A stretch of DNA of 64,000 nt from Ligustrum vulgare (lineage: Eukaryota > Streptophyta > Magnoliopsida > Lamiales > Oleaceae). Of the stretch, positions 24,801-36,347 are shown in pieces. The stretch spans positions 28,834,513 to 28,898,512 of the forward strand of contig OY743181.1 of NCBI GenBank assembly GCA_963555705.1, read 5' to 3'. The position numbers and the translations under genes are program-made. Position 1 is the stretch's first letter. Each line of letters opens with the position of its first letter. A model generated the notes under the pieces. The model ran no database searches. It saw nothing but the letters and a program-made list of their open reading frames with translations, and had not been told where the DNA came from.

Positions 24801-25725
24801 TCAATCATTTCTTCATTACCTATGATGAAATCAATTTTCGCCCACTTATTGAAGTTAAAGGATTGTAATGTAAATTCGGCACCCTTAAGTGTCTGCTTTT
24901 CTATAATCAACTCCTCTTTCTCCAATTGATCTTCATTTTTAATTGAAATTTCCTCAAACTCGATGTCCTACTTTTGAATTGTTGGAAATGGAACAATGAT
25001 TTCTTCATGGTAGCTATTTTTCTGGTTGATCCATTATTTCATTTTCTTCTACTATTTCAACCAGTTTTTCAGAGTAATCTGATTTTTTTCATCTGAATTT
25101 GTAGCAACTGTCCTGGTAGTCTCTCCGATCTGCTTACTGCCAACTACTCCATTTGATTTCTCCTTTCTTTCATACCTTCCTGTTGATTCTACAACATTTT
25201 CCTTAATATGATCAGGTTTTCATTCAAGGTGATTTGGTCAAGTTTTCATTCAAGGTGATTTGGTCAAGTTGGTGATGGTAAACCAGTGAGCTTTGTACAT
25301 TTATATTATTTGACCACGAGTAATTTTGATGCTCGATCCAGTAAGGATGATAAGTTTGAGAATGTGGATATCTTTGCTACACTAGATAATAATTTCTCAA
25401 ACAATCAACCTTCCACATACCATCCTGAGGTGTAATAGGACAATCATGTAAAACACGATTTCCCGGGATGTAGTGACAAATTAGATAAGTTTGAACTGCA
25501 ATTTCATCGAAGTACCCATGAGAACTATTTGCTGTCACCTTGTTGTGTTGCCTTCCAACTGTCTACAAGTCCGTTCAATCCCTGAAAATGAACAATTCAC
25601 AGCTTTTAAAAGTTCTCCAAAACAAAAACTAACAAAAATAAAAATAAAAATAAAATTCAAACTAAAGCAAGAACTAATTGATATCGATATTAATTAACAA
25701 TCTCCTACAACGGCGCCAAAAAACT
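21832..25725 (-). mobile_element. Internal region of the gypsy-like element
   Basis: 3.9 kb between the two LTRs. It contains the primer site near its 5' end (25698-25718), the conserved word GCTTGTTGGGAGGCAACCCA (24594-24613) and the polypurine-like end next to 21831. Between 25130 and 24700 the - strand has lysine- and glutamate-rich codons with stops, possibly a decayed gag-like or accessory frame. No zinc knuckle, aspartic protease, reverse transcriptase or integrase motif was found. Confidence 0.6.
25698..25718 (-). promoter_or_regulatory. Primer binding site (TGGCGCC type)
   Basis: The - strand reads TGGCGCCGTTGTAGGAGATT, seven bases inside the 5' LTR. The TGGCGCCG core is common as a primer site in plant gypsy elements of the Athila/Tat group; the exact tRNA is not determined here. 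Confidence 0.65.
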
Positions 25726-26535
25726 TGATGTGCATAATTGCAAGTGTACGATATCGTATCCAAGTAATAAAGTGGACAAAAGAGTCTCAGTTATCGTCCC
25801 ACGGAGATTGTAATTAAGTATCGAAATTGTGTTAGTTCTTAACTCTATTGAAACAGTAAAATTTTGATTTATGAATTGAACAAAAATATTAAACTAAAAA
25901 CAAAAAAAACGTAAAAAAGAAAAAAGAAAGAAAAAAAATGATATTTAGACTTTCTAAACTGATGTTTATAAGTGTCGAGACTTCTGATTTCACATAGTCA
26001 ACATTTTTAATTCCAATTGTCTAATTTTATTTCTATTATTGTCGAATTCACTTATGCATATGAAATTATTCTCTTGAGTTTAAATCAACTCTACCTAATT
26101 TAGTTAACCGTGTTTCTAGACAGCAAGTTATAATAATTAGGTGTATGGAACATAAGAATTCATGTAGCAATCGCAATAATAACAAACTTATATCTCTATC
26201 ATTCATTCAATTACCGGATTTTATTCCTAAATCTAGGTTGTTAGCTCACCTCTCGGATTATCAAAACAACCCATTAAATCAATGACTTAGTCGTGAATTA
26301 ATTCATATACAAAATACAAAATAAAATCAACACATGCAACGAAAGTTCAAAACTCGAATTCATAGAATTAAAGGCGTAAAACTAAGCTACATCGAATATC
26401 TCAACTATGAAATTAGTTTTTCATCAACAAAGAAATAAAAACGCAGTAAAAATCTAAACTACGCATGTAGATTTTATCAAATTAACAAAGAAGGAAATCT
26501 TACACCAAGCATTATGCTCCCCGTTGATAATCAAT

Positions 26536-27487
26536 TAGGAGTGTAAGCGTTCCTATTTTACCGATTTTTGAATGATTTTGAAACCAAACCGTTTAAATCA
26601 GCTTGAAAAAAAACTTAAACCTAAACCAAACCATTTAAAATGATTTGAGATTGGTTTGAGAAAAACCCAAACCTAAACCTAACGGTTTGGTTTGGTTTTA
26701 AACCTCCAATTTCACCATATATTTTTTTGCCTATCTACTTTTATGCCACTAGTTCACTGATTTTGATATATACTTATACTTTATTAACAATAAATCTAAA
26801 CAAACTAAATAGATCTACTATAAGTTAAAATGCTAACTAAATCAAAATGGAATCACTGTAAAATTATAATATAGTTATTTTGTCCACATTTTTAGGGTAA
26901 GACGTTACAAATAAATGTTACGACAATGTTACAATACAAGTCTATAAGGCCAAAAATAACACGATGCCCAATAAGACCTCCGTGATCATCATATCTAGGA
27001 AAAAAAGAGATTTATTGATTAGATGGAAGGTATAACCGGTCACAATAAAAAAAGATTTATTGATTAGATAGAGAGTATATAATCAATATAACAATTACAT
27101 AAGCTTATCGTTGTAGCTTGTCACGAATTGAAACCATTCATCGGATATTAGGATGAAGATTATTGGATTTATTTGGATTTTGAAGTATGGTAATAGTCTA
27201 ATTGGGTAATAAATGTAACAGAGATTAACAAAATACCCATAGAACTGTTGAGTTTGACATATTAGTCATATTTTCGATTTTTATTTCTTATTTTTATAAA
27301 TTTTCTCGTGGTCCGATTTGGTTCAAACCGTAATTAAGAATTTCAAACTTAAACCAAACTATTCTTGATCGGTTTGGTCCAGCTCAAAACCATTTAGTTG
27401 ACGGGTCCGCGTGGCACCAATCTAACAGTTTCTAAATTGCGGTTTTGGTTCGATTTTTCGATTTGACGATTTCTGCTTATAGCCCTA
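26536..27487. mobile_element. hAT-like non-autonomous DNA transposon
   Basis: It is absent from the sister LTR (near 15875), which fixes its limits. The left end TAGGAGTGTAAGCG is matched by the inverted right end TAGGGCTATAAGC. The 8-bp flanks are TAATCAAT (26528-26535) and TCTTCAAT (27488-27495), six of eight identical. An 8-bp duplication is the hAT hallmark. Both subterminal regions are filled with aaccaaacc/ggtttggtt words. No transposase frame is present. Confidence 0.8.
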
Positions 27488-27613
27488 TCTTCAATTCTCC
27501 CGCCTTTGTATTGATTTTTACCTCAAAAATTTGAATAATATTACAATGAATTATGAACTTGAAAGGTTTTGAAAAGGTCTCTAAAGGCTCTCATTTTCGT
27601 GCATGAAAGGTTG

Positions 27614-27623
27614 TATATATATA
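27614..27623 (-). promoter_or_regulatory. Probable TATA box of the gypsy-like 5' LTR
   Basis: The tract tatatatata lies in the middle of the LTR, where the U3/R border is expected. In the 3' LTR the matching site (21458-21467) is directly next to the CACTA insertion. Confidence 0.45.
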
Positions 27624-28321
27624 GAAGAGGAGAAAACCTAGTAAAATAAGGGAGAAATTAGGTCAAAAACACGCATGGGCCTAAAACTCACCGTTGGGCC
27701 GGATAACTGTGCGGCCATGCAGTAGGGCATATGGTGGTGACGTAGGCAACCTAAATCAGGTTCTGCCTATTTCACGTATTGTCGCGCGGGCACCTAGTTG
27801 GATGATCGTGACATCGCATGGCAATAGTTCCTGCAAAATTTCCATTTTTCAGCTTGTGTATGCAGGTCCGTGTACTTTTACACGCCAATCCTTCAACTTT
27901 CAATTGCTCCAATTAGGTTCCCACAATTCTAAATTCTTCCAATTCACTTCCTATCATCCTCAGTTGCCTTGAAGCCTTTTCCCATGTACACAATTTAAGC
28001 TCCAATTATCATCCATTTGGCCTTTGTTTACTTCATTTTCTTAGTTCACTTTGATTTTGGGATATTTTCTGTAGTGTAAACAAATAATAAAGAATTAAGT
28101 AGCTTTTATTCTAAAACAACAATACAATATTCTAATTTAGACATATAAATAAGTGTATAAAATACACTTATCATACGGATCAAACTTTAATCTTTTTTTC
28201 CTATTTAATTATTCTTTGTACTGATTAAAAATTGTTATCTTAAAGCATACTTTTCTTTACGCTATCTTTTATAATTTTTCCTATACTATAAAAGAGTGTA
28301 AATGCTAAAAGTACTGTTCAA

Positions 28322-30260
28322 TATGACATGGATCCATATGTAATTTCACTGCAATTACATTTAGAAAATTGTCAAATTGTTAGATACAAAGAAGATGATG
28401 ACTTAGTAAAAATTGTCCGAACATTTTTTTGTCAAAAGACTATGCTAACTAAATATTTCAATATGAACTATATCGATGCTTTATGTAGGACTCTTTCATA
28501 TAGAAATTTCCCTGAAATATTTTGTTTGGGATACAAAGAATAAATATTGGTATAAAAGAAAGAAAAATATTCATGTTATTGGATGAAATGTATATGTCAA
28601 TATATCTGAAGTTGAAAGGTATTACCTAAGAAAAATATTAAATCGTGTTAAAGGATTCACATCTTATAATAATTTGAAAGTAGTAAATGGAATGCATGCT
28701 TCATCATTTCGTGAGGCTGCCATGCCATATGGATTACTAAATGCAAATACTGATTGCTATTCTTGTATGGAAGAAGCATGTCATTTTAAAATGCCTAATG
28801 CATTGTGTATGTTATTTTCCATTGTTTTAGCTTTATGTAATCCACATAATCCGACAAAATTATGAAGTTTTTTTAAAACGAATATGATTGAAGATTCGGA
28901 AATTCCCGAAAAATTATGGAAAAAAAGCTCTACAAGATATAAATGATGTCTTTCAATTGTATGGAAGATCAATTAATATTTTCAAATTTCAAATGTTTTT
29001 ACTTCTATTTAGAATAATGAAAATGATTTACCACAAATCATTCTGGAAGAATTAAATGTGACAGTTATGACTGATGACTTATATGGTGAACATTTACTAA
29101 ACATTGAGCAAAAAAAATGTTTTCACTTCAATTTTAAACAAAATTTTGAATAAAACTAATGATTTTTTTCATAGATGGTCTGGCGGAACTGGTAAAACAT
29201 TTTTATATAAAGTACCGCTTGCTATTGTGCGATCAAGAGGGCTAGCTGGATTAGCAAGTGCATCGTCTGAGGTTGTTGCTACACTACTTCCACGAGGTAG
29301 GACAACTCATTCGAGATTTAATTATCCTTTATCAATTAAAAATGACACAACATGTGCAGTGAGTAAACAATCTGTGTTAGCTAATTTATGCAAAATGACA
29401 CATCTATAAATGGGATGAAGCGCCTATGGTTAATAAATGTGTCATTAAATGCTTAGACAAAATGTTAAAAGATATTTGTGAATCGAAATTACCTTTTTGG
29501 TGGAAAAGTAGTCGTATTTGGTGGTGATTTTAGATTACCTATTGTTCAAAGCAATGGAAAAGAAGATACAATTAATGCAACTCTTGTTAATTCATACATA
29601 TGGCCATCCATTAAAAAATTCAAAATTAGTGAAGAATTTACGAGCTAAATTTGATGATGATTTTTGTACCTATTTGTTGAAAATTGATAATAATGCAGAA
29701 CCTTTACATACATGCAATATGATTATTCCTCCTGATCTAAGTATACCATACATTGATGATATAACTTCTACAACAATGCTAATTGATTTTGTCTTCCCAG
29801 ACCTGATTATGTGTTGAATGTTGATGATTTAAGTATGGCATACATTAAAATTCTTCCCAGATCTAAGTATAACATACATTGATGATTTTATAATGTTTTG
29901 CTCATAGAGAAATTTCTAGGAAAAACTTTTATGTATTACAGTTATGAACCTTTGGAAACGAATGATGCTACCTTTAACGAGGATTTCTTCTTTTACTCCT
30001 AACGGTATTCTGCCTCATAAATTATTGCCGAAAATTATTTTTCCAATTATTTTTCTTAGAAATTTAAATCCATAAGAAGGATTTTGCAAGGGAACAAAGC
30101 TTATATGTAAACAACTTAATCGAAACATAATAGATGCTGAAATTACTGTTGACGAATATTTCATGCTGAAGTTTTTTTCTTTGCTCTCCCGATTCTTTCA
30201 AGTTAAAAATGTAAGGTTGATTAGTATTCTTGATCTACAAAAACTCGCTTACAAAAATGT
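28322..30260 (+). pseudogene. Helitron helicase (PIF1-like) relic
   Basis: Three frames on the + strand give successive parts of a Helitron helicase. 28328-28543 has ISLQLHLENCQIV and DALCRTLSYRNFPEIF. Around 28600-28865 come VERYYLRKILNRVKGF, NNLKVVNGMHASSFREAA, YGLLNANTD and CNPHNPTKL. 29170-29410 has the Walker A motif SGGTGKTFLYK followed by ASASSEVVATLLPRGRTTHS. 29410-29600 has KWDEAPMVNK (Walker B type), IWWGDFRLPIVQ and ATLVNSYIWPSI. 29950-30150 has LTPNGILPHKLLPK, IIFLRNLNP and FCKGTKLIC. Stops and frame changes separate the blocks. The rolling-circle (Rep) domain and the last helicase motifs were not found. In an intact Helitron this helicase unwinds donor DNA during rolling-circle transposition. 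The ends of the original element are not recognisable. Confidence 0.85.
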
Positions 30261-30354
30261 CGATGTCCGTCATTTAATCAATATTTTCAAGTTCTTGCAG
30301 GTAAGATCTTCTATGGTTTTCCAAAAGAATTCATTGTGTGTTGTTCTTTAATAG

Positions 30355-31196
30355 GAATATATAGTGTGTGAAGGAACTCAGAATAATGCTACAATTTAGC
30401 TTAGTATTCTAAATTTTCTGAAGTATAATTAACACACAACTGGTTCAATAACGTAGAATGAGTTTTATTAATTAAATAATACATCTTATGTTAAAATTTG
30501 TTATGCCCATGTTTGAGGCCCATTATTTTCAAATAATGTGATTTGTAATAGTAACTTTTTGAAGAGTATATGGTTAAAAAGTATTCTAGCTACTTTAAGG
30601 GCATAAAGAAATTTTCAGCGTCTGAAGCATTGAAACACACTAATTTTACTTGAAAAACTCCTAGAAGATTTGTATGTCTTCTTTTTTAATATATTTGATC
30701 TTTTTCTAAAATTTTATTTTCATTTTACTATAGATAAGATTACTTTCCTTAATAATCGCAGACGATAAAGAATCTCTAGTTCAGTTTTACGTATAGATTT
30801 AAGCAATATTTTCCTACTTTATGACTGATTTTAGTAAAATCATTCTTTCAATGAGTTTTTTAGCTTGGATTTCTTTTTAAATTAATTAATAACAACCACT
30901 AAAAAATATGAAATTTCATTCTTCTTATGCAATTGAGAGAATTGTTTTTTCAATTCATAATTGCTTTTTGTAAAATCAATCTTTCAATGAAATTTTAGGA
31001 CATCAAAATGTTTTCAAATGATCAAAAGCACTTAGATATATAGTAATTACTTGAGGAAGCAATAAAAGGTTTGTATGTCTTATTTTTATTGTACACTTGA
31101 TTATTTTCTAAATTTATTTTCATTCTTCTTTAGATAAAATTATTTTACTTAACAGTAGCAGTTATTAAAAAATTTGAAATTCAGTTCTTGTTATAA
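30355..31196. other. AT-rich sequence with faint repeats
   Basis: No gene seen. Words such as ctactttatgactg-ttttagtaaaatcattctttcaatga (near 30815) and cttttt-gtaaaatcaatctttcaatga (near 30965) resemble the better conserved duplicated unit at 31197-31412, suggesting older copies of the same repeat. Confidence 0.5.
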
Positions 31197-31412
31197 ACTT
31201 AAGCACTGCTTCTCTATTTTATGACTGCTTTTACTAAAATTATTTATCTAATAAAATTTTAGCTTAGAAAAGATTAAAAAAATACGTTTATCAAATATAA
31301 TTCTACTTAAGCACTGCTTCTCTATTTTATGACTGCTTTTACTAAAATTATTTATCTAATAAAATTTTAGGTTAGAAAAGATTAAAAAAATACGTTTATC
31401 AAATATAATTCT
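31197..31412. repeat. 108-bp tandem duplication
   Basis: The unit starting acttaagcactgcttctcta at 31197 is repeated almost perfectly at 31305, including a shared aaaaaaatacgtttatcaaa. Only about one base differs (ttttagctta against ttttaggtta), so the duplication is recent. Confidence 0.9.
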
Positions 31413-31674
31413 ACAAGTTTTTTAACTGTAATATTTCACTCTATCTTCATTTATGTAGCCCCAGTTTGATGTTTATTTTAATGAGAAAGAATTTTTAGAA
31501 TACTAAGTTTTTGGATAATTTGTGATTAAAAGGTAGAAAAAAATCTTTTGATATAGTATAGGATTCCAAATAATAAATTGCTTTCAATTTTGCAACTTTA
31601 ATAGCATACAATAATTAGGTTTTTATTATATTAATAAAAAAGGCACTCAAAAAGAATATAGGTTGTCATTTTGT

Positions 31675-31675
<1 letters not shown>

Positions 31676-31769
<94 letters not shown>
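31676..31769. repeat. (AG)n microsatellite
   Basis: An uninterrupted AG run of about 94 bp, roughly 47 repeats, with no visible point changes. Confidence 0.95.
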
Positions 31770-31770
<1 letters not shown>

Positions 31771-32084
31771 ACTAAAATATCAAATCTCCAATCTGAAAGC
31801 ACATTTACCAAAACAAGCTAAAATTAATAAATTAGATCATAATGCTGTAAACAATTAACACTAGTTATTTCAAAATATATACATTTATGTATAAAATCAC
31901 CTTAAATTTAATATATTCATGCATACTAACATTAACTAAAAAAACATCTTAGAAACATATTAAGAAAAACATTATAAAATATAACTGACATAACGTTAAA
32001 TTAGACATATATTTCTTCTCCTCTTTATCTTCAGCATAAAGAAATATCACTATTCATTAATTCATTAAGCTTACCTTTCTTAAA

Positions 32085-32086
32085 AA

Positions 32087-32143
<57 letters not shown>
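32085..32143. repeat. (TA)n/(TAA)n microsatellite
   Basis: A short atatatata run passes into about fifteen TAA units. Confidence 0.95.
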
Positions 32144-32170
32144 TCATCCGGTACTTCAAGATCACTATCT

Positions 32171-32521
32171 TCAATAGACACGTGGATTTTCAACAAATAT
32201 AATAGATTTTTCCCCAAAAGAATGTGTCAACTTAACTTTGGACTCCAAAAAACTACTATGAATGCCCTTGACCCTACTAACCGATTGAAATTCCTTCACA
32301 TCAAACCACGTAGACATGGATGTTACCAACTGAATATTATCATCCGTACCAAACACAATTAGCTGGAAATGTGTAGACATCGAAAAATTCTCAATTATAT
32401 AAGTTCTAAAAACATCAACTACAAAATTAAAACCGTGGTTTGACGATAAAAAACTTGAAGGAAAAATAACAGGAGAGATAGTTTTACTCACTTCCAGATT
32501 TTGTTCTCTCAGCAAAGACAT
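32171..32521 (-). CDS. Unrecognised 116-codon open frame
   Basis: This frame is unusually long for such AT-rich DNA and its composition is not low-complexity. It contains segments such as NHGFNFVVDVFRTYIIENFS, HFQLIVFGTDDNIQLV and LTHSFGEKSIIFVENPRVY, with a balanced mix of polar and hydrophobic residues. I do not recognise a family and saw no domain motif, signal peptide or membrane segment. It lies between microsatellites with no neighbouring gene. It may be a remnant exon of a host gene or of a transposon gene, or chance. Confidence 0.25.
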   Translation of the reverse strand: MSLLREQNLEVSKTISPVIFPSSFLSSNHGFNFVVDVFRTYIIENFSMSTHFQLIVFGTDDNIQLVTSMSTWFDVKEFQSVSRVKGIHSSFLESKVKLTHSFGEKSIIFVENPRVY

Positions 32522-32544
32522 TGATATAAGTTTGAGTAAGTACG

Positions 32545-32551
32545 CGCGCGC

Positions 32552-32592
<41 letters not shown>

Positions 32593-32594
32593 AG
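32545..32594. repeat. (CG)(TA)n(TG)n compound microsatellite
   Basis: A gcgcgc start passes into about a dozen TA units and then about ten TG units. Confidence 0.9.
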
Positions 32595-32599
32595 AGATA

Positions 32600-33771
32600 A
32601 GTGTATTAAATACACACAACATCTAGCTTCATAAATCTATTTCTTTTGTCTGTTCTAATGTTAAAATACCAAATTACGACACAATTCTTATCCATTAATA
32701 AACTAAAGGATTGTAATAAATAAAATTATTACAATTATCCATCTCTAACTTTATTAAAATTACTAAATAAATAGGTAAATAAATGACAATAGATATTTCT
32801 CATCATATCTACTAACAAACTTTCTAATTGTTCTGAATATATTTATAAATAAACAAACAAATATCTAAATTCAAAAAATCACATAAGAACAACTTTATAA
32901 GTTAAAATTTACGCACCGTTTACAGAAAAGGAAAAGAAAGATAAAGGTAATTTAAATACATAAGGTAATTCGCAAAACACCTAGCTTTAAAATTTTCATT
33001 TCTTTCTTGATTGCATCAACAAGATTACACATATCTACTGCAACACATTTCGTTTTAGGGTCATTATGCTTTGTGTTGCAGTCAAAATGAAATCCAATCA
33101 AAAACACATTCCTCACACTCCATATGCTATTAACTAATTCTGAAAAATAATTACACCTGCATTAAATATGGCTGATTTACTTGGCATTTCTGAAACTGGG
33201 TCACCGTCCTTAAAAAGAAAAAAAAAAAAAAAAAAAAGATCAGCACCTCTAATTTTTATTTTTATTTTTTTGTCATTTTTTCCTTCTTCTCTTTCTTCAC
33301 TTTTGACTAAATTGAAAATTCTACACATTAATATTGTCATAAAGTCATCAAAATAATCATACTTTAAGTTTAAACAAGTGTCCATATAGATAGTCTTCAT
33401 TACCCTTTCTTAATTTACGCAATCAAACCATAACATTACATTACATCACACAAGTCCAATCATAACATTACATGACAGAAATCCAATTAAAGCACACCCC
33501 GTAAATTAGCTACATATTTTCCTTAATTCACTGTAACTACAAATAAAAGTATAAATACAGATGACAATCATACAAGACAAAAACATAAATATATTCCCAT
33601 CTTATCTGTAGATCAAGTTAGCCATATACTACTCCAAACTACCCATGACTATATTTCTTCCAAATTATCAAAATCGGGTACTATTTGAACATAATCCAAA
33701 ATGCATGTATAATCTATATCATTCAGTCTTTTTCATGTTGTTATTCAATGATGGAAAAATGGAATCTAACC
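32600..33771. other. Unassigned AT-rich sequence
   Basis: No gene or repeat boundary recognised; it contains a poly-A tract at 33211-33239. Frames at 33134-33400 (-) and 33168-33356 (+) owe their length to that tract. Confidence 0.4.
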
Positions 33772-33789
33772 CAACAATACAAGAAAATT

Positions 33790-34110
33790 AGGCTTATCCT
33801 ACAAAATTTTTGCAATACAAAATGAAATTTAAATGCGCAGTCTACTTTTTCCTACAAAATGAGTTTTTGTAGATATAAGAATTTAGCTCCAAAAATATTT
33901 ATACTTCAACTACAAATTTTCAACATACAAATAAAATTTGTATGCAAAGTCTATTTTTTCCCATAAAACGAGTTTTAGTAGGAATAGGAATTTGGTTCCA
34001 AAAATATTTATATTTAAACTACAAATTCTCCTACAAAATTAGATTTGTAGGCAAAGTTTTATTTTTTTCTCACAAAAACTAATTTTCATGAGAATATAAT
34101 TTGACTCCAA
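33790..34110. repeat. Subterminal tandem repeats of the second CACTA, left side
   Basis: Roughly 110-bp units containing tttttcctacaaaatgagttt, ggctccaaaaatatttatac and aaatttgtaggcaaag recur about two and a half times, with 10-20 percent divergence by eye. Confidence 0.8.
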
Positions 34111-34339
34111 AATTTTCAAATTGAGATGATTAATCGTGCTTACGAGCACATGAACTTTTCTTGACAAATTTTTTTTCAAAGAAGATAATCTTTTGATGAT
34201 AAAAAAAATTGATAAATTCATAGACTAATATAGCTTGAAATTCTTTCATAAATTTCTAATTATTTAATACTTATAAAATATAACTTAGTAGGTAATAATA
34301 ATAATTATTATTAAAAGGGAACAAAGAGACAAAAAATTC

Positions 34340-34489
34340 TCCAATTAAAATCAAGCCCTAAAATTCTTCCATTACCCTACTGGCTCCTACCATTCACGCC
34401 TCTCACCACAGAACCGAAATTCATTTTTCATCTGTATTCCAATGCACCCCTCATCATTCCTCCGCGTCGGCCTCTCTTTTCTCTGGTAC
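34340..34489 (+). other. Possible 5' part of captured gene, cut by an LTR insertion
   Basis: A C- and T-rich stretch (cacccctcatcattcctccg, cggcctctcttttctctggtac) resembles a plant 5' leader. The solo LTR inserted at its end, and the sequence resumes after 37585 with cgcttctaccttgcttctcc, also leader-like. Confidence 0.35.
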
Positions 34490-34864
34490 TGTAAGACCGC
34501 TTTCCATTTTTCGGGCAATTTTAAATTTCACGTAATATTGTGATGAATGTTATCATAAATTATAAATTTATGATCTTTAATGTCTATAATTGGAATTATT
34601 TTGCAGTGGAAGGACTTGGACGCCGTCTCGATCAATGTACCAATTCGAAAGTTTATAAATTGGTTATTTTAATTATTTACGTGCAATTCTATGTGATTAA
34701 TTGTTTTATTGCCTAAGCATGTTATTTTCTATTTTATTATGCCAATTTGAAATTTGGGGGAAAAGTGTAGTGTCAATCGAGGGTAAATAGAACTTATAGA
34801 CTTAATTACTTAAACAAAAGAGGAGAGTTGAGGGACTGATTTGCAAATTCCAAAAGATTAAAAA

Positions 34865-35030
34865 CTTAACCTAACCTAATCACTCTCTCACTCACGCCCT
34901 CTCCCTACGCGGTCTCTCTCTCACCTCGCTCTCTCTTCCGCCTCTCGCTCTCGGACTCACCTCTCCGTCTCTCTCCCTCGGCTTCTCCCTTCGCGCCACC
35001 GGTCACCACCACCACCAGTAGTAAGCCCTC
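34865..35030 (+). other. CT-rich tract in the solo LTR
   Basis: Runs of tctctc, ctcgctctc and ccctcg across about 160 bp, followed by caccaccaccaccag, suggest a transcribed leader (R/U5) region. No gene. Confidence 0.5.
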
Positions 35031-35143
35031 CCCCCTCTTCCCCTTTTCTCTTCACGAAACACACACACACACCCAAAATCGAACGCACACACACACGGTT
35101 CACACAATTTCACGCACACACACATACATAATTCGATATACAC

Positions 35144-35146
<3 letters not shown>

Positions 35147-35190
<44 letters not shown>
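35147..35190. repeat. (TA)n microsatellite
   Basis: About twenty TA units after tgtgtata. Confidence 0.95.
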
Positions 35191-35191
<1 letters not shown>

Positions 35192-36347
35192 TATGTAAAT
35201 AACGTATGTATGCACCTTATATGTATAAATTCAGATTTTTACAGTTAATTTCAGATTTTTAATTCTTGTTTAATTTTCGAATTTAACCATGAATTTAGGA
35301 ATTAATGGTGTTATGTGTGTGAGTATTGATGTATAGGAATGTGTATATTGTTATGTATGTATAGGTATATGTAAATATATAAATCTTGAATTTTTGGTGT
35401 GGGCATATGTATATATTCAAATTTTGGCGATAAAGATAAAATTTCAGACTTGGGACTCATGAAATTTTGACTTAATTGATGTGATATAATATTAAATTTG
35501 AGGATGAATATATGTATATATGATCATGTACATGTATATGAGTATTTGAACGACATGTGTAATTTTGAAACTTTGAGATAATAACGGCATGTGTAATTTT
35601 GAAACCTTGAGATAATAGTATAAAAGAGTAAACCTTAATATTTAAAGAACAAGTTAGTTAAATTGAAGTTATGTTCAAAGTTATAAATTTTTAGTTCAAG
35701 ATCATTTTTGAAATAGAAATGCCTAGCTTTGATTTGGGAAAATTGATAAGTAAGATTTCAAACTTGTCCTTGAACTTAATGTGCTACTTCGAATATGATA
35801 TTATATGTGGTGTTGAATGTGTTTGTCATATTATGAGTCACATGAAAGTCTCGACCTCATTTAAGAGTGTTGAAGGTAGTTTTCACTAAAAGCCATATTT
35901 TTATTAATGGATGGAAAATTAAATAGGAGAAACGGTACATTGACGTCGCGGGCAACCAAGACTTCCACCTGCATATTAAGCAAAGTAACTACTGAGGATT
36001 TCAGGTAAGTAAAGTTCCCCTATCTTCATTGAAGTTAAATGTTTAAGGTGTAATTAATGGGCTTAAATTATATTCTAGAAATTTATTTACTTGTGGTGCC
36101 TTCTATGAACTTTATACATGTATGTGGTATTAAGTGAAGGTTTAAGCATACATGTTATCATGTCGTTACATCGTCCAGCATGCATTTTCATTGAGTTGGG
36201 GAAGTCAAACGATTTTAAATGAAGAATGTGGTAAGTTTAAGTTTTCTCAAAATGCATGTATCCCAAGTTTTAATAATAAATTGATGTACTTCTATGCCAT
36301 GAAAGGTGTGAGTGGGAAATGGGGTGTACCCGAATTAAATTGATGTA

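Larger units (their letters stand above)
15085..28173 (-). mobile_element. Ty3/gypsy-like LTR element lacking gag-pol, with two nested transposons
   Basis: The direct repeats at 15085-21831 and 25726-28173 both start TGATGTGC and end ACACTTATCA on the + strand. The flanks are TAAGG (15080-15084) and TACGG (28174-28178), a 5-bp duplication with one mismatch. On the - strand TGGCGCCGTTGTAGGAGATTG lies just inside the right LTR (25698-25718), the kind of primer site seen in Athila/Tat-type gypsy elements. A G-rich tract after a ttctaggacgaacaa motif abuts the left LTR. The word GCTTGTTGGGAGGCAACCCA (24594-24613, - strand) is also typical of that group. The interior is only 3.9 kb and shows no retrotransposon domain. 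Removing the nested CACTA and hAT leaves an element of about 6.7 kb. Confidence 0.85.
25726..28173 (-). repeat. 5' LTR of the gypsy-like element, holding a hAT-like insertion
   Basis: 2448 bp including a 952-bp insertion (26536-27487) and its 8-bp duplication; without these about 1.49 kb. On the + strand it begins TGATGTGCATAATTGC and ends AATACACTTATCA. Confidence 0.85.

Noticed and set aside
34485..34500. ggtac|tgtaag read as a splice donor of a host gene
   Set aside because: The exact GGTAC repeat after 37584 and the TG...CA ends of the intervening 3.1 kb fit an LTR insertion better than an intron.
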